NCBI GenBank assembly: GCA_963930775.1
Contig: OZ005696.1
Location: 5,766,001-5,830,000 of the forward strand
DNA length: 64,000 bases
Origin: Cliona cf. orientalis
Lineage: Eukaryota; Porifera; Demospongiae; Clionaida; Clionaidae
Reading direction: 5' to 3'
Each line of letters starts with the position of its first letter. The stretch's first letter is position 1. The notes under the pieces are model-generated. The model was not told the origin of the DNA. It saw only the letters and a list, made by a program, of their open reading frames with translations, and did not search any database. This document shows positions 24,901 through 39,900 of this stretch, piece by piece. Both the position numbers and the translations under genes were made by a program.

Positions 24901-27900
24901 TGACTGCTTGATCTCACTTTGATCCCGGTCGTGGGTGTCAGTACAGCAGGTATATATGTGACCACCCCTTGAAAAGGCTTTTGGGCTGCCTATTATTAAC
25001 CCTCGGCGCATGCGCGAGGGTTACGGTAGTTGGTTTGTGTGTCTGTCTGTCTGTTACCACGCTAGCTGCTACGTACCTCGTTTGCGAGTCCATATTTGCG
25101 GTGTTGTAAGGTTCCTTATGGCATTCCAAAGCCATGATTTATGTGGATTTCTCCGAAAACGCCTTGTTCGCCAGTTTTGGCATCATTTGCCGATTCTAAG
25201 CTTCTTAACTTTGCCCGAGCTAGCGATAGCATGATTTAACGTATAAATAGGTTGCGCGCTATATACGGTATGTACGTCTATTATTATTAACCCTCAGCGC
25301 ATGCGCGGTTGCATCAATCCCGCCGCTCAGTCCACTGGTGAGCTTTTGACGATTGCGGGATGACAGTGGCGTCTTTTCAACTCTAAAGCTTAGCTGCTAA
25401 GCCTTAGAGTTGAAAAGAAGCCACTATCATCCCACGCTAAGCTGTCTGTATGGTACCCTTTGACTCTCTGGCTTGTATGCATGCATGGCATTTAATACAG
25501 TGCTTGAACCCAACTGTGAGTTGCGATAATAATATAATAAGTTGGACATGCAATATTGCACAGTGTACTTCAGTCTTGTGCCAAGGCTTTGCATCATAGT
25601 CCTTCAAGTTAAGATGTAGCTAGCTAAGCCCCCAAGAATTGGAGGTTAGGCTACAGTGAGGGAAGTTGAGTTGATCTCGACACCAGTGTGGAGTTCGATA
25701 CAACACACTAGGGTTGTTGCTGCTATGACGTATGAGCTGTTGCACCTTGAATAACACTGCTGCGCAAGTATAACATTAGCCTCATCCCTATCTCGCCCCA
25801 GCCCCAGTCCTTTAGCTACCACCTTTTCTGCATGCAACTGTTGAAGCATTTAGCTAATGCCATGCAGCGCGCCGAGGGTTTTGTGCTTGAGAGAGCTCTA
25901 GTTACTATCTTACCTCGCTTCGACACCTTAGAAGCGAAGCGCTCAACGTGTTCAACGCTAACAACTCTGTTCTCGCTGCCTTCTCGTTCTTAGATCGCCA
26001 GTGGGCGTGATCAATAAAAATGTCACTATTGTACACATGCGTTGGGTACTACGTCATCAACGCGGGCTCCGACCCTTCTCGAGCAGTCGGCGGGAACGTT
26101 TGCTTCTGGATTGGGCGTTTCCTGCAAAAAATTCGCAGTTCCACATATACACTAGGATTATTAATGCATAAGGATGCATTGAGCACAATATTGACTCTTA
26201 ACTAACATTATCATGCAAGATTTGTGCCTAACATAAATAGACCATATTTTAGGCTATTTCGGTCAATATCTCAGTGACTCTTTGTAGTTAAGACTTCTTA
26301 TTTGGCACAAAGATGTATCTAGTTGGTATCTATCTTCATCTCAAATCTGGATTATAAACTATAATCCAGTCCCGTGAAATGTGCCTAACATAAAAATTGG
26401 AAATTTTCGGCTATTCCACTGCATATGTAGATAGTCCATCCATTGACCTAACCGGGTATCAAATCAAATCTAGATACATGTAAGATTAACCACAAAACAC
26501 TGTAAAAATCATACAGTGGTAAAAATCTACTCTCTTGCTGTGTAGCACTGTATGCTTGCTACGGGAGCTTTTGTCGTCCAATTTGAGTGAGACACCCCAG
26601 CTAAGATCTCCTAGAGGCCTATCTACATGTAGGTGTTTAGTTAGCGAAGGCCAGCCTGATGGTACCAGCGTGTTAGGAAAAAGACCTTGGACTGGTGATC
26701 ATGCTACTGATTCTACTCAAGCAAACAATCTAAAGTGTGCTTTGACATCTGTGCCACCACTGAAAGAGCCACCCAAACATTCAGAGAGTCTGTAAACTTT
26801 ACCAGCAATAAAGACAGGGGGTCAAATTCACTGATCATTGTTATTCCCAAGCTGATTCATTGTGTCAGTGGTATTGGAGAAATGGCATGTGTCAGGCTGG
26901 TTGTGAAAAGTACAGGAAACCACTGCATTCAGGTTTGTTCTCTTGGGAGGGGGGGGGGAGGGGGGAAGGGGGGATGACTACATGTATAATACCGTAAACT
27001 GTGGTTATTAAGCGCACATTATTTATTATGTGCATGCTCTCTTCTTGTCATAAGCTATTGCTTATTAAGCGCATGCGCTTAATAGGCGTGGCGTTCTATG
27101 AACCTGACCTTGACCGGCTGGAAAGTATGTGGAGTCCAGATACCTTTGGAGAAATGATGGCCACGAATAACACTGTCATGCAAGAAGATCGAATTTCAGA
27201 CAAATCGCCAGCACTCGTCATCTTGAGTGGCAGCTGTAAACGCTAAAGCACTCGATCGATCGAGCGCTTGTGCTAGCACTAGCGAGCCTCGCATCCATCA
27301 CGTGCCCAAACATCTGTGGGCATGGTTATGTGCCATACAAGCGCATATCCTTTATTAAGCGCATACTGTCGTTCTGTTTTCCACTGTAAGCGCATGCGCT
27401 TATTAATCAGAGTATACGGTATATGAGTACAATCTAATGATGATCATGTGTGCATGGAGCAGCCTGGATGCATGTATGTGTGCATACATGTACATACTGT
27501 ACACATATGCTGGTGGTTAAATTGATATTACGTATTCTAGGTTCTCATTCACGAAGGCACTGTACATTCCGCTGATGATATTTTCTCCTTGGGTTAAATG
27601 CTCACAGACAACAAGATAAAATTGTCCCAGCATAAGTGAACAGGAGTACACTCAATTTAGCCATACTTTACAATAGACCAAAAATGTGTGGTGATTACTG
27701 AAGAGGCTTTTAAAACATACAAATGTCATGAACATCATGAACAGCTATTATACGCAGCATATAATATATGTACACAGTTCAATACTCTCCCTCCCACTCC
27801 TTTATATACTCTTGATAACCCTGACATAATATGATTCCCCCCCCCCCCCCCCATATAATTACATCCCGAGTCCCAATTCCAAAAAAAGAATTCGGCCGAC

Positions 27901-30900
27901 CGATGAGTAATTAATGACGAAAGTAATGATGAAATGATGACGAAATTCATGATGAAACCTATAACGTAATTGCTGTGAAGACTGTTTCAAAATGTTTAGC
28001 ACGCATGAAAGCTTGTTGGGGCCCACAATCTGAACCTAGCGTAAAAGATATCGTGGACTATCGATGAGATATGGCGATTCTCTCAGTTCGCTTTCTTTGG
28101 CGAGCTAGCACTCGGGGGGGGATTTCCCTATTCAGTCTGGCACATGGCAGGTAGAGGTCACGTCCGGGTCAACCGGCTCGAGCCGCGCGCCCCAATATAC
28201 GTGTATACAGAGCATGCGCAGTTTGTTGATGTGTTCTAGTTCGAATTATGGCGGTGTACAGGTAGCGAGGGACTCGGGATGTAGTCTAAATTGTTCATTA
28301 TATCCCCAGTAGCGATTTATTTTTCTGTGGTTATGAGGTAATTGTGGTGTAACCTATGGTGAAATTATGATGATATTATGATGCAACCTATGAGGTAATT
28401 ATGAAATCCAGGGACTCTCTGGAGCCTTCCTGGTACTTGAAAATCAGTAAAATTAATATGTAGGTAGAGTATCTTATGTGTGTATCCAGCGAATACATTA
28501 CGAGCTGAGCGCTACTTCCTCTGAGAAGTACCGTTGGTTGAACTTCACGTGCTTTCTTGGCATACGTAATGCCGTGGATAAATAAAGCTAGCCTTGCGTT
28601 ATATAATATTATAGCACGCATCATTGTCACAAGGGGCTGGCCCGCGCGAGACTGCAGCAGCACGACCAAACTGAAGTTCGGAAGGAATACTGTGCTGTCG
28701 GGTTTGTCTCTGTGACTGAAGCATTGAAACTTGTCGTTATCAAGGTTGAGAGTCGATGGAAATATAGATATATGTAAATACGTTCACAATTTAACACATA
28801 ACCCACCAATTTGTTGTTGAAGGAATGGCTTTGCTTCTTTTGCTGCTGCCATTTCACTCTCACCATACAAGATTTGGACAAGGTGCTGCCATGAAGAGTC
28901 AGGTCTGCTGTTGACATAGATATCAGCTAAGGCATACATCTTCTCTTTAGCCATTAAGTACTTTGGGTAGACTTCGTCAAGATAAGAGGATGGAGTAATG
29001 TATGTGTAGCCCGACTTCAATACCCTCTCCCACACCTTCCTTCTCCTTCCCTCATCTGATGTCACTTTCTCCATTACTCCAACTAAACTCTCCACTGTCA
29101 GAGTGGGATCTGAAAACATGTAGATTATTACATCATCACTACTATGGGGAAAGTACATATTTGTATTGAACACATGTATAAAAAATATAATAGTGTGTCA
29201 CACAGTATGACATAAAGTTACATGTACTCTTAATGACATGTAAATAAGATAGCATGCATAAAACTGAAGATACATGTACATGTATATGTATTTACCGTAC
29301 CCTCGCAAAAGAGGGCCCACTACGAATGTCGGTCCACCCCCCACTTTGGGCTTAATTTCCTGCTAAGGTCTAGTGTTTACTCGAATATGCGCCCATGTGT
29401 AGCTGCCCTTGAAAACGCAGCTCAAATGGCTGGTTTATGAGGAGTGAACTTAGAATAGTCTATGTAAGATTGATAAGTAACGTGCTAAACAGCCGTAAAA
29501 CTAAGTCTAGCTAGCTTTATGCCACGTTTCAGCACAAATAAATGGCTAGCGATCGTAGCCACGCCCACTTAATACGGCTGCAGTCAATGATACACAGTGA
29601 AGTATTGCGGCCGCCCTTGCTCTGGATTGGTAACTGTGCTTGAATAAGGCTGAAATCAATAATAGACGCTGCTACTATTCAAATTATGAAAATAGTGTGG
29701 GTGACTTACCTGGGCGCTCCTTCGTGTATAAACGCAATACTGATACCTCGAATATGGGCCCATCCCCCAATCTTGGCCCAATGTAAGATGCACCGCTCAT
29801 GGGCCCTCTTTTGCGAGGGTACGATATTAACCCATGGTGCATGCGCTGTAGGGTATAGTAATCGTTCTGTCTGTGTGTCTGTCTGTCTATTACTACGAAA
29901 TTAGCTGCCTATACCTCTTTTTACATTGAAAGGAAAGTGTCTTAGCGTTCTTTATGGTGTTTCTATCATGTGGCTTTGGCTAAAAATGCTTCAATAGTTC
30001 TAGAGTCATCAACTTTCCTGGTCACCGCCGCCTTCCTTGCTCCCTGGCAAGCTTTCGATGGATAAAGAGGCTTCTTTTCAATTTGAAGGGTATGTACATG
30101 TGCATGGTTAGCAATAGATCTAACAAGACAACTGGTTCATCACTGATCATAGCACACTGATAGATAAGCTTCTTGGCTTTCTGAGCATGCTACAAACTGC
30201 TGACATGACACTGCTGTATGAAAAACGTGATACTGATGCATAGTACACAATCACGTGCAATGCGGTTACCCTGACTCCAGGTTTTCAAGTAATACGCAAA
30301 AATGTGCTTGGATCCATGTGAGTAACTATATGGGACATGCAATACTGCTCACTACAATTGGGCTGAGGGTTTTGCACCATTAGTGCTTCATTGCATTTGC
30401 ACTGATGACCTCAAGCTACCCATTCGGCTATAACAATATTATTATACATGTACATTTACATGATAGTGTTTTAATAAGGGACCCTGGAATGACCTTACTG
30501 AAAATATATTCCCCCCTTCCCCCACCCAAAAATAATACCACCGAAGTGCCATCAATAACTGCAGGCTTCCAACATTGACTCTAACTTTGGGTCTACAAAG
30601 TATGCTGAAGAGGTCTACTTTGGGAGGGGAGGACATAAACATCCCCTGATCAGGGTACCATATAAAAGACCAATCCAAGCACCTTTCGAGTATTTAATTA
30701 TTAACCACAACCAATTAACTAATTAGGCGTGGCAACCGGGGGGGGGGGCGTAATCGCGGGATTCAATATGGGACATGCAATACTGCTCACTACAATTGGG
30801 TCGAGTATTTTGCACTATAGTACTTCATTGCATTTGCACTGATGAGCTCAAGCTACCGCTTCCGATGAATGAGGTATAATAAGTCTTCCAACATTGGCTC

Positions 30901-33900
30901 TAATCTTTGGGTCTAAAGTGTGTTGAAGAGGTCTACTTTGGGAGGGGAGAACATAAACATCCCCTGACTCAAGAGACATTAGTGCTTTAGCATAACACTG
31001 ACATGTGATTCCCCCCTCCCCCAACTAATAAATAATCCTGCACGAAACACACAAGTCGATTTCCTTACAAACTGCAATGCCATGCTATTAATTCTTGAAG
31101 GATGACCATATTCAATGCAATAATATGGAACATAGATACATTATGTTCAAAATTTAACACGTAACCCACCAATTTGTTGTTGAAGGAATGGCTTTGCTTC
31201 CTTTGCTGCTGCCATTTCACTCTCATCATACAAGATTTGGACAAGATGCTGCCATGAAGATTCAGGTCTGATGTTGACATAGATATCAGCTAAGGCATAA
31301 GTCTTCTCTTCAGCCGTTGAGTATTTTAGGTACACTTCGTCAAGATAAGAGGATGGTAAAGTAACGTACATGTAGCTGTAGCCCGACTTCAACACCCCTT
31401 CCCACACCTCCCTTCTTCTTCCCTCGTCTGATGTCACTTTCTCCATTACTCCAACTAACCTCTCCACTGTCAGAGTGGGATCTGAAAACATGTGATTATT
31501 ATATTATCGCTATTAGGGGGAAAGCATTTGTATTGAACACATTTATAAAAATTAATTACATATATAAGATAGTGTGTCACACAATATGACATAAAATTAC
31601 TCTTAATGACATGTAAATAAAATGGCATGCATAAACTTGAATATACATGTATTTATTAACTCTTGGTGCATGCGCTGTAGGGTATAGTAATCGTTCTGTC
31701 TGTGTGTCTGTCAGTCTATTACCACAAAATCTGCTGCCTATACCTCTTTTTACATTGAAAGGAAAGTGTTATAGGGTTTTTTTTATCATGTTTCAAGGTT
31801 TTTATAGTGGCTTTGCTTCATTCAATAGTTTTAGAGTCATCAACTTTCCTGGTCACTGCCGCCTTTCTTGCTCCCTGGCAAGCTTTCGATGGATAAAGAG
31901 GCTTCTTTTCAACTTGAAGGGTATGTACATTGTACATGTGCATAGTTAGCAATAGATCTAACAAGACAACTGGTTCATTACTGATCGTAGCACACTGGAA
32001 GATAAGCTTCTTGGCTTTCTGAGCATGCTACAAACTGCTGACATGACACTGCTGTATGAAAAACGTGATACTGATGCATAGTACACAATCACGTGCAATG
32101 CGGTTACCCTGACTCCAAGTTTTCAAGTAATACGCAAAAATGTGCTTGGATCCATGTGAGTAACTATAATATGGGACATGCAATACTGCTCACTACAATT
32201 GGGCTGAGGGTTTTGCACTATTAGTGCTTCATTGCATTTGCACTGATGACCTCAAGCTATCCTTTCGGCTATAACAATATTATTATACATGTACATTTAC
32301 ATGATAGTGTTTTAATAAGGGACCCTGAAATGACCTTACTGAAAATATATTCCCCCTTCCCCCACCCAAAAATAATACCACCGGAAGTGCCATCAATAAC
32401 TGCAGGCTTCCAACATTGACTCTAACTTTGGGTCTACAAAGTATGCTGAAGAGGTCTACTTTGGGAGGGGAGGACATAAACATCCCCTGATCAGGATACC
32501 ATATGAAAGACCAATCCAAGCACCTTTCCAGTATTTAATTATTAACCACAACCAATTAACTAATTAGGCGTGGCAGCGCCATTCAGCCACGCCCTCCAAA
32601 ACGCTAAATCGAGCTATCCGGAATTTAAGCAGCCACTTTTACCGAACCTTAGCTATACAAACGGAGGCCTACTATGATGATCTAACATACCAGCGGACGG
32701 ATTGTCGAAAAACCCTTCTGCTACGATTTTAGTCGCAAAAAAATAGAGTTTGGGGGGATCCACGGCACGATGTTTCACATGTAGCTCCGAACTGAAAGCA
32801 GCCATCGACAATCCGTCCGATAGATCGTCAACATCGATCATAAGCTTTGGTTTTCGATCATTAGTGCTGCGAAAACATGAGCGCAACAATTCCGGACGGC
32901 ATTTGCTCAATGAAGTGAGCTCAAAACTGCTGCTGTGCGGCTTTTTGCCGTGGCTTGTTCAAGGATGGTATGATAGTGACGTCACAGTACAGCTAGCCAC
33001 TAATTGGCTCGCAGACGGGCGCGCACCAACGATAATCAGACATGCCTTAACTGCACTGAGTGATTCCCCCCAAACAGATAATCTGGTATGAAACTACGTA
33101 AGTCGATTTCCTTTAAAACTGCATTGTCATGCTATTAATTCTTAGAGGACAACCATGTTCAATGCAATAATATGGAAACATACATGTACATGTAGATACC
33201 GTATGGCCGGAAATTTTTAAGGGAGTCAATTTTAGCAGTTTTCACAGGGGGCATGGCCATCGTGGTGAATGCCGCAGCTGGATCAATCTAACAGCTGGTT
33301 TACTTCACACTACTTCATTGTTGTTGAGCTGCTTCTACACAAATACCTCTAGCTCGATCATATGCGACTCTCGTACCATTTCTCGATCTCCACTAAGTTC
33401 AAATACATGTACGATCGATTGATCGCTTGCTGGTTTTTCACAACTTTTTCTCCTAATGAAATTTGAGCTGCAATGTGAATGCAGCAAGAAGCAAAACCTA
33501 ACGGATATTGTGGGTGGAGCAACTCCGGAACGTCCATCCACGAAAAATAGATAGCGAAATCTTTAAAGATGGGCCTCCATGAAAATTGGGTCCCTCACAA
33601 ATTTCCGGCCATACGATATATGTAAACATGTTCACAGTAATACATAACCCACCAACTTGTTGTTGAAGGAATGGCTTTGCTTCCTTTGCTGCTGCCAGTT
33701 CACTCTCATCATACAAGATTCGGACAAGATGCTGCCATGAAGATCCTGGTCTGATGTTGACATAGACATCAGCTAAGGCATGAGTCTTCTCTTCAGCCAT
33801 TGAGTATTTTAGGTAGACTTCATCAAGATAAGAGGGTAGAGTAGCGTCCATGTAGTCCAACTTCAACACCCTCTCCCACACCTTCCTTCTCCTTCCCTTG

Positions 33901-36900
33901 TCTGATGTCACTTTCTCCATTACTCCAACTAAACTCTCCACTGTCAGAGTGGGATCTGAAAACATGTAGATTATTATATCATCTACTAGGGGGAAAGCAT
34001 CCGTATTGAACACATGTATAAATTTATCACACAATATGACATAAAGTTACTCTTAATGACATGTATAGATAACATGGCATGCAGAAAACTGAGCATACAA
34101 TATCAGGTACATGTATTTATTAATCCTCAGTCCTGTCTTTACATTGTATAACGAAATCTGCTGCCTATACCTCTTATACGTCGAAAGGAAGGTGTCATTG
34201 GGTTTTATGGTGTTTTCAAGGTTTTTATCTTGTGATTTTTGCTTCATTCCAGAAATCTGTTGTAATCAAGTTCGCTGGTAAATGTCACCTTCCTTGCTCC
34301 CTGGAAAGCTATCAACGGACAAAGATGCTCTTTTTTTAACTCAAAGAGTATGTACATGTACATGTGTATGGTTAGCTATAGATCACTGGTTCATCACTGA
34401 TCGTAGCACACTGGCAGATAAGTTTCTTGGCCTTCTGAGCATGCTACAAGCTGCTGACACGACACTGCTGTATCACAAATGTGATACTGCTGCATAGTAC
34501 GCAATCACATGCAATGTGGTTATATACCATGACTCCATTTTTTAAAATAATATGCATACAAAATTGATGCGCTTGGATCCATGTGAGCAACTTGTAGTAA
34601 TAATATGGGACATGCAATACTACTCGCTACACTTGGGCCGAAGATTTTGCACTATAGTGCTTCATTGCATTTGCACTGAATCGTGTGATGACCTCGAGCT
34701 ACCCCTTCCGAGGAATGAGGCTATAATATACATGTACATGTACATTTACATGTACATGATAGTGCTTTAATTAAAAGAAGGGGCCCTGGAATATCCTTAC
34801 TGAAAACAATTCCCCCCTTGCCCCACCCAAAAATAACGCCAACGGAAGTGACATCAATAACTGCAGGCTTCCAACATTGACTCTAATCTTTGGTGTGTTG
34901 AAGAGGTCTACTTTGGAAGGGGAGGACATAGACATCCCCTGACTCAAGAGACATTAGTGCTTTAGCATAACACTGACATGTGATTCCCCCCTCCCCCCAA
35001 TAATAAAATTAATACAATATAATCCTAAATAAGGCCAGACCAATTTAATTTGTTGTTGCTCGGATACTGTGAGGTACAAATTGGACCGAGCGATCGAAAA
35101 AAAAAAGAAAAAAAAGCAATCAATTGGGGTGTGGTTGTAGACCACAATCTAATTAAGACAGACTAATATGACTATCTAAGACCAGGGAATCAAGATAGAA
35201 TACAAAAACCACTCAACTGTACATAAGCTCCACCCAACTTAATTAATTTTTTTTTCTTTTGTTTGCCAAAAAATTGGAGCGAGCGAATCCGTGCAACAAC
35301 TTATTTAATTGGTCTGGCCTAAGTTGATATCCTTACAAACTGCAATGTCATGCTATTAATTATTAAAGGACAACCATATAGCAACGCAATATTATGGAAA
35401 CACAGATACATGTAAATATGTTCACAGTTTAACACATAACCCACCAATTGGTTGTTGAAAGAATGGCTTTGCTTCCTTTGCTGCTGCCAGTTCACTCTCG
35501 TCATACAAGGTTGGGACAAGATGCTGCCATGAAGACTCAGGTCTGCTGTTGACATAGATATCAGCTAAGGCATGTGTCTTCTCTTCAGCTGTTGAGTATT
35601 TTAGGTAGACTTCGTCAAGATAAGAGGATGGAGTAACGTCCGAGTAGTCCAACTTGAACACCCTCTCCCACACCTTCCTTCTCCTTCCCTCATCTGATGT
35701 TACTTTCTCCATTACTCCAACTAAACTCTCCACTGTCAGAGTGGGATCTGAAAACGTGATTATTATATTATCGCTACTAGGGGGAAAGCATTTGTATTGA
35801 ACACATGTACATGTATAAAACTAGTGTCATGCAGGGCCTGTTTGGGGCGAGCCTGAGCTGAGCCTCTGAAAATCTCTGTCAGTAGCTGCAACTTGAAAAC
35901 TTTAAATTATAAAGTCATAGCCGCACAAATAGCTATCTTGAAGACCACTAATACAGATCCAAGCAGGCCATGCAGGCTCAATGACAGACAGTCTCATAGT
36001 GCTTGTGCCAACAGAATAATTTTTAGCTGCCTCTGTTGTCAGAGTCGGTGAGCAGCACGTCTATCTTTATCACGTTCTTAGGTGGTGCTTGCGCTGTTGA
36101 GCTGACGATGAGCTCTGTCTCGCTCTCTCCTCCTTGGAGCCTTAGCTACTTCTGTACGGCGCCATACGGTAGCTTGCTCGATCATACAAGTAGAAGCAGC
36201 AGATTGAGTGTTAGTAGAACTCATACTAAAACAGTAGCAAAGAACAACTATAGTCGTAATAAAGTGGCCAAAAAAGTGGCGAAATTCACTGAAATAATTC
36301 AATGTGTCAAAAAAACACGTGACTATGCTGACACAAATGTTTTCATGCGGCCTTTTGAAATATACCGCGCAGCGCTGTACAATGTCTATGGCGGTTCGCG
36401 CGTGACGGACGTACCATACATATAAAATAATAATAAACATAATAATAATATATGGATTGCGAGCGTTTGTCTCGTCTATGTGGGGCTCGCTCAGGCTCGC
36501 CCCAATTATATGTATAATACTAGAGCTCTGTAGAGCACATACCCCGCGTGCTCTGTAGCCACTGTAGGGTAGTACTGCAACACTCTGATCTGCGGCATAG
36601 CTGTTTTATGACCTGACGACCCTTTCCAACACTGAGCTTGAGCATGCGCAGTCGCATCAGTATGCTAAACGAGTGGGTGTGGTCGATAAACCACAGGCAT
36701 GTTGAACAGAAAATGAACGATTTGTAGCACTAGTAAGCCTTATTGAGCAATTTGAAGCCCGTACAAACCAGTTTTTCACTGATATCTACCGATTGGTTGT
36801 GCTTACAGCACGCACAGATGCCTAGAACTCAAGATTTGGTGATTTTCGTGCCGACGACGACAACGACGACAGACGGACAAACCGATTGCTTTATCCCTTG

Positions 36901-39900
36901 CGCATGCGCACGGGGTAATTATAGTGTGTCACACAGTATGACATAAAATTACTCTTAATGACTTGTAAATAAGATGGCATGCATAAAACTGAACATACAT
37001 GTATTTATTAACCCTCAGTGCATGCGTCGTAAGATATAGTAATCGTTCTGTCTGTGTGTCTATCCGTCCATTATAAAATGGGGTGGGATCCCCTGATAAT
37101 AGTGCTTTAGCACAACACTGACATGTGATTCCCCCCCCCCCCCCCCCCCCAGCTACACATCTATAGTAAGTGTAAGACTTCATGTGATAACCCTGTACTG
37201 CTCAAATAGAAGCTGGCTTGGAATAAAAGCCACTCCTATTAACTTTAGAAGCTGGGGGAGGAGTGCACAGGAACAAGAGTCAATACAATATGCCAGGTCT
37301 TAAATAAATGTCAGAGTGGGCATGGTTTTACACTCATTATAAAGGGGTGTGGCCAGCCATCCACGAGGTAGAGCTGAGTGAGTGCCCATGTATTTCAGCT
37401 GCCTGTAGGTTTTTTTTTTCTTTCAATACAAGTATGCTTGATGTCACAATCATGGAATAATGTGTCTAATGTGCATGAGTTACTCACAGTATCAAAGCTT
37501 ACATACTCAGAGAAATCTAAACAGTATCATCTCCCTAACTGTCAATCATTTAGCACAGTGTGCATGCCAGCTGCAACTTTGAACTTATTAGTATTACTTT
37601 GTAGACCACACCCCTCGATGCAGGTCAATAGCAGCTGCTCGAATTCGCCACTGCAATGGCGACGTTCTCATTCTGTTGAATCTACCACCAGGCTATGATA
37701 AAAAACAGATCTCGTCTCTCGCTTCGCTTGAGGCTCGGTGGCCTGTTGAGCAGGCCTCTCAAAACGTGTGGCACTTCGCACCATTCGTTCGAGGATGCAT
37801 CTCTATGGCCACCTGTGCACTCTTATTTGTGCACATGGCACTGCAATTCTGATCAATTGTGGGCATTTTGAACTTGTAGAAGAGCGCATCTTTTATGCCC
37901 TCCAGGTTAGGATACGGACTATATCAAGAAAAATGATCATCTGATAAATATTTTATAAATTTCTGAGCTACGGGGATGGCTGGAGTATATATACCTCAAA
38001 TGTCGGCCCACCATCCACCCTCCTCCCCTCGTTTCATCCTGGCAAATGTAAAATGCACTGCCCATGGTCTTTTTTTACGAGGTTCATGGTACATTTATGC
38101 GACATATAGTATAGCCTATTAGGGCATAAAATGCTTGTGGATCACATACATGTATCAGCATACCTTGCAGTGGTTCAGCATAGCTCCTGATTTGTTGTGC
38201 CTTGTCAACCTCATTTGCACAATAAAGAGCCCAAATCACCATCCTCCATGATAGAGTGTGCCATGACTCCTCCACCACTGCTCTCAGCCGGGCCTCATCA
38301 GATTCATACTCGTCATGAATTTTGTTCAGATTGATTTGTGGATATAAACCGGAATAAGGGTACAAAATTTCATTAAGCACTTTGCTCAGCCTCCTCCAGT
38401 TAACTCCAGCCACTGCTTTGAGCACCTCTTCCACTGAGAGAGGCAGGGCTACAAAGACAGTAAGAAATCAACAGCAACAAGCGATGGACACTACTACTAG
38501 CTATGCCAATTCATATATGGGTGATTCAGAATCCATTAGCCTTCACATCTTTTATACAGTAGAAGTAATTAATCTTTTTGGGACAGGGTCTGGGGACGAG
38601 CACAACCAAGAAAATGCTCACCAGTCCCCAGACCCTTTCCCCTTCTTTTGGGGCGAGATCTGGGGACGAGACTAGCTGTACTGACGCCCGTGCAGTGGCG
38701 GATCCAGGATTTCCAGAAGGAGGGTTGTGATATACTGCTGCACGAAGCTTGCTCGAATTTTTAGAAGCCACGCCCACTTTCGTTCGTTTTTAAGACAAAC
38801 TACCATCTACCAGTCCAATCGATCTGTTTCCAACTAATATCTTCTAAAGCATTCTAAGGTGAGCCATAGCAGCAGTTTTCTTAGTTCTGTAGCCAGAAAT
38901 GGGGGTTCCATTTACCCAACATCAGTATACTTCTTAGTGCTAGGTGTAGCCAAAAGGGGGGTTCCTGTGCACCCCTGGATCCGCCACTGCCGTGACTGGG
39001 CATTGTGATCCCACTCACCACTGTATGCTATAAAAATTAAACAGTAAACTATAAATTTATCACAAAATCAACGGCAATTTCTGGCATCAGTCAAGCCATC
39101 AAGCTACTATATCTTTAGTGAAAACAGATCTAGAATATTCCAGCAAGAATCAAGTAATCAAGGCCCCAAAATGGACCCAATCAAATTTTGATCCCGGTCG
39201 CGGGTGTCAGTACAGTAGGTATAGTAGTGACCACTCCTTACTAGAGACATGCAACACCATACCCATCCCCCTCTCCCCGCAAAATAACACGAGGAGTCCA
39301 CAACAAAAGGAATCTCGTACACCTTGCTTAGAAATCTGCAAATATCCACAGAAACCAATCAAGAAATCATTAGAAATCATCCAGTGGAATCGCTCGCGGT
39401 TACAGTGTCATAGTGTCATATGATCCCCCCTAAAGTTGTCCCCCCCCCCCCTGACACTGCAGTGAATGGTTTCACAAAGACTGACAGTGTATCACGAGTT
39501 ATAAAATGATGAATGTTTGGCTATTTTGTGCTGTCAGTTAGAAATTTTCATGCAATTTTATTGCCGTTCAGGACCCTGTACACAATACTTTTCTTATTTT
39601 TAGTCAAATAACGTTAACATTGTAAATCATGCACTTAGTATTATCAGGTGTATCCAATGAATCATAGTATATATATAAGCTTACTAAACTTTAGAAATCT
39701 GTAGTTAAAAATTCAAATAGCAAGAAATTGTCGAAATCAAACAGAAATTGAATACCAGGAAGAAATCTTGTCTGAAATCGGAAATCAACCATATGCATCA
39801 CTAGAAATCAAGCTGAAATCAGGATATTTGTGTTTGAAATCTCGTACGCTAAAATGAATCGTTGCAGATCCCTCGAAACAACATGAACCCTGATAACGAT

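Larger units (their letters stand above)
28807..37180 (-). repeat. Tandem array of exon-bearing units
   Basis: The units start at the death-like exons: 28807, 31170, 33653 and 35445, about 2.36, 2.48, 1.79 and (interrupted) 1.7 kb. Shared intron landmarks include CATGCTACAAACTGCTGACA (30187, 32028, and a variant near 34440), AACTGCAGGCTTCCAACATT (30559, 32398, 34859) and GTGTGTCACACA-TATGACAT (29193, 31571, 36924). Units differ by MITE insertions: 29293-29826 in unit 1, 33197-33618 in unit 2, and 35841-36918 in unit 4. Confidence 0.85.

Noticed and set aside
26535..26977. Two overlapping plus-strand ORFs of 80-86 codons
   Set aside because: No recognisable domain, no convincing splice sites on both sides, and the second runs into a poly-G tract.
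32653..32910. 85-codon minus-strand ORF with protein-like composition
   Set aside because: It overlaps a local inverted repeat (CGGACGGATTGTCGA at about 32694 and its complement at about 32806) and is absent from the sister array units.
36036..36440. Overlapping 129- and 120-codon ORFs on opposite strands
   Set aside because: They lie inside a MITE with clear terminal repeats; no domain, and both strands are open equally.
37378..37698. 106-codon ORF and its counterparts at 59215 and 60784
   Set aside because: They fall in a dispersed repeat, are on different strands in different copies, and do not conserve a reading frame.
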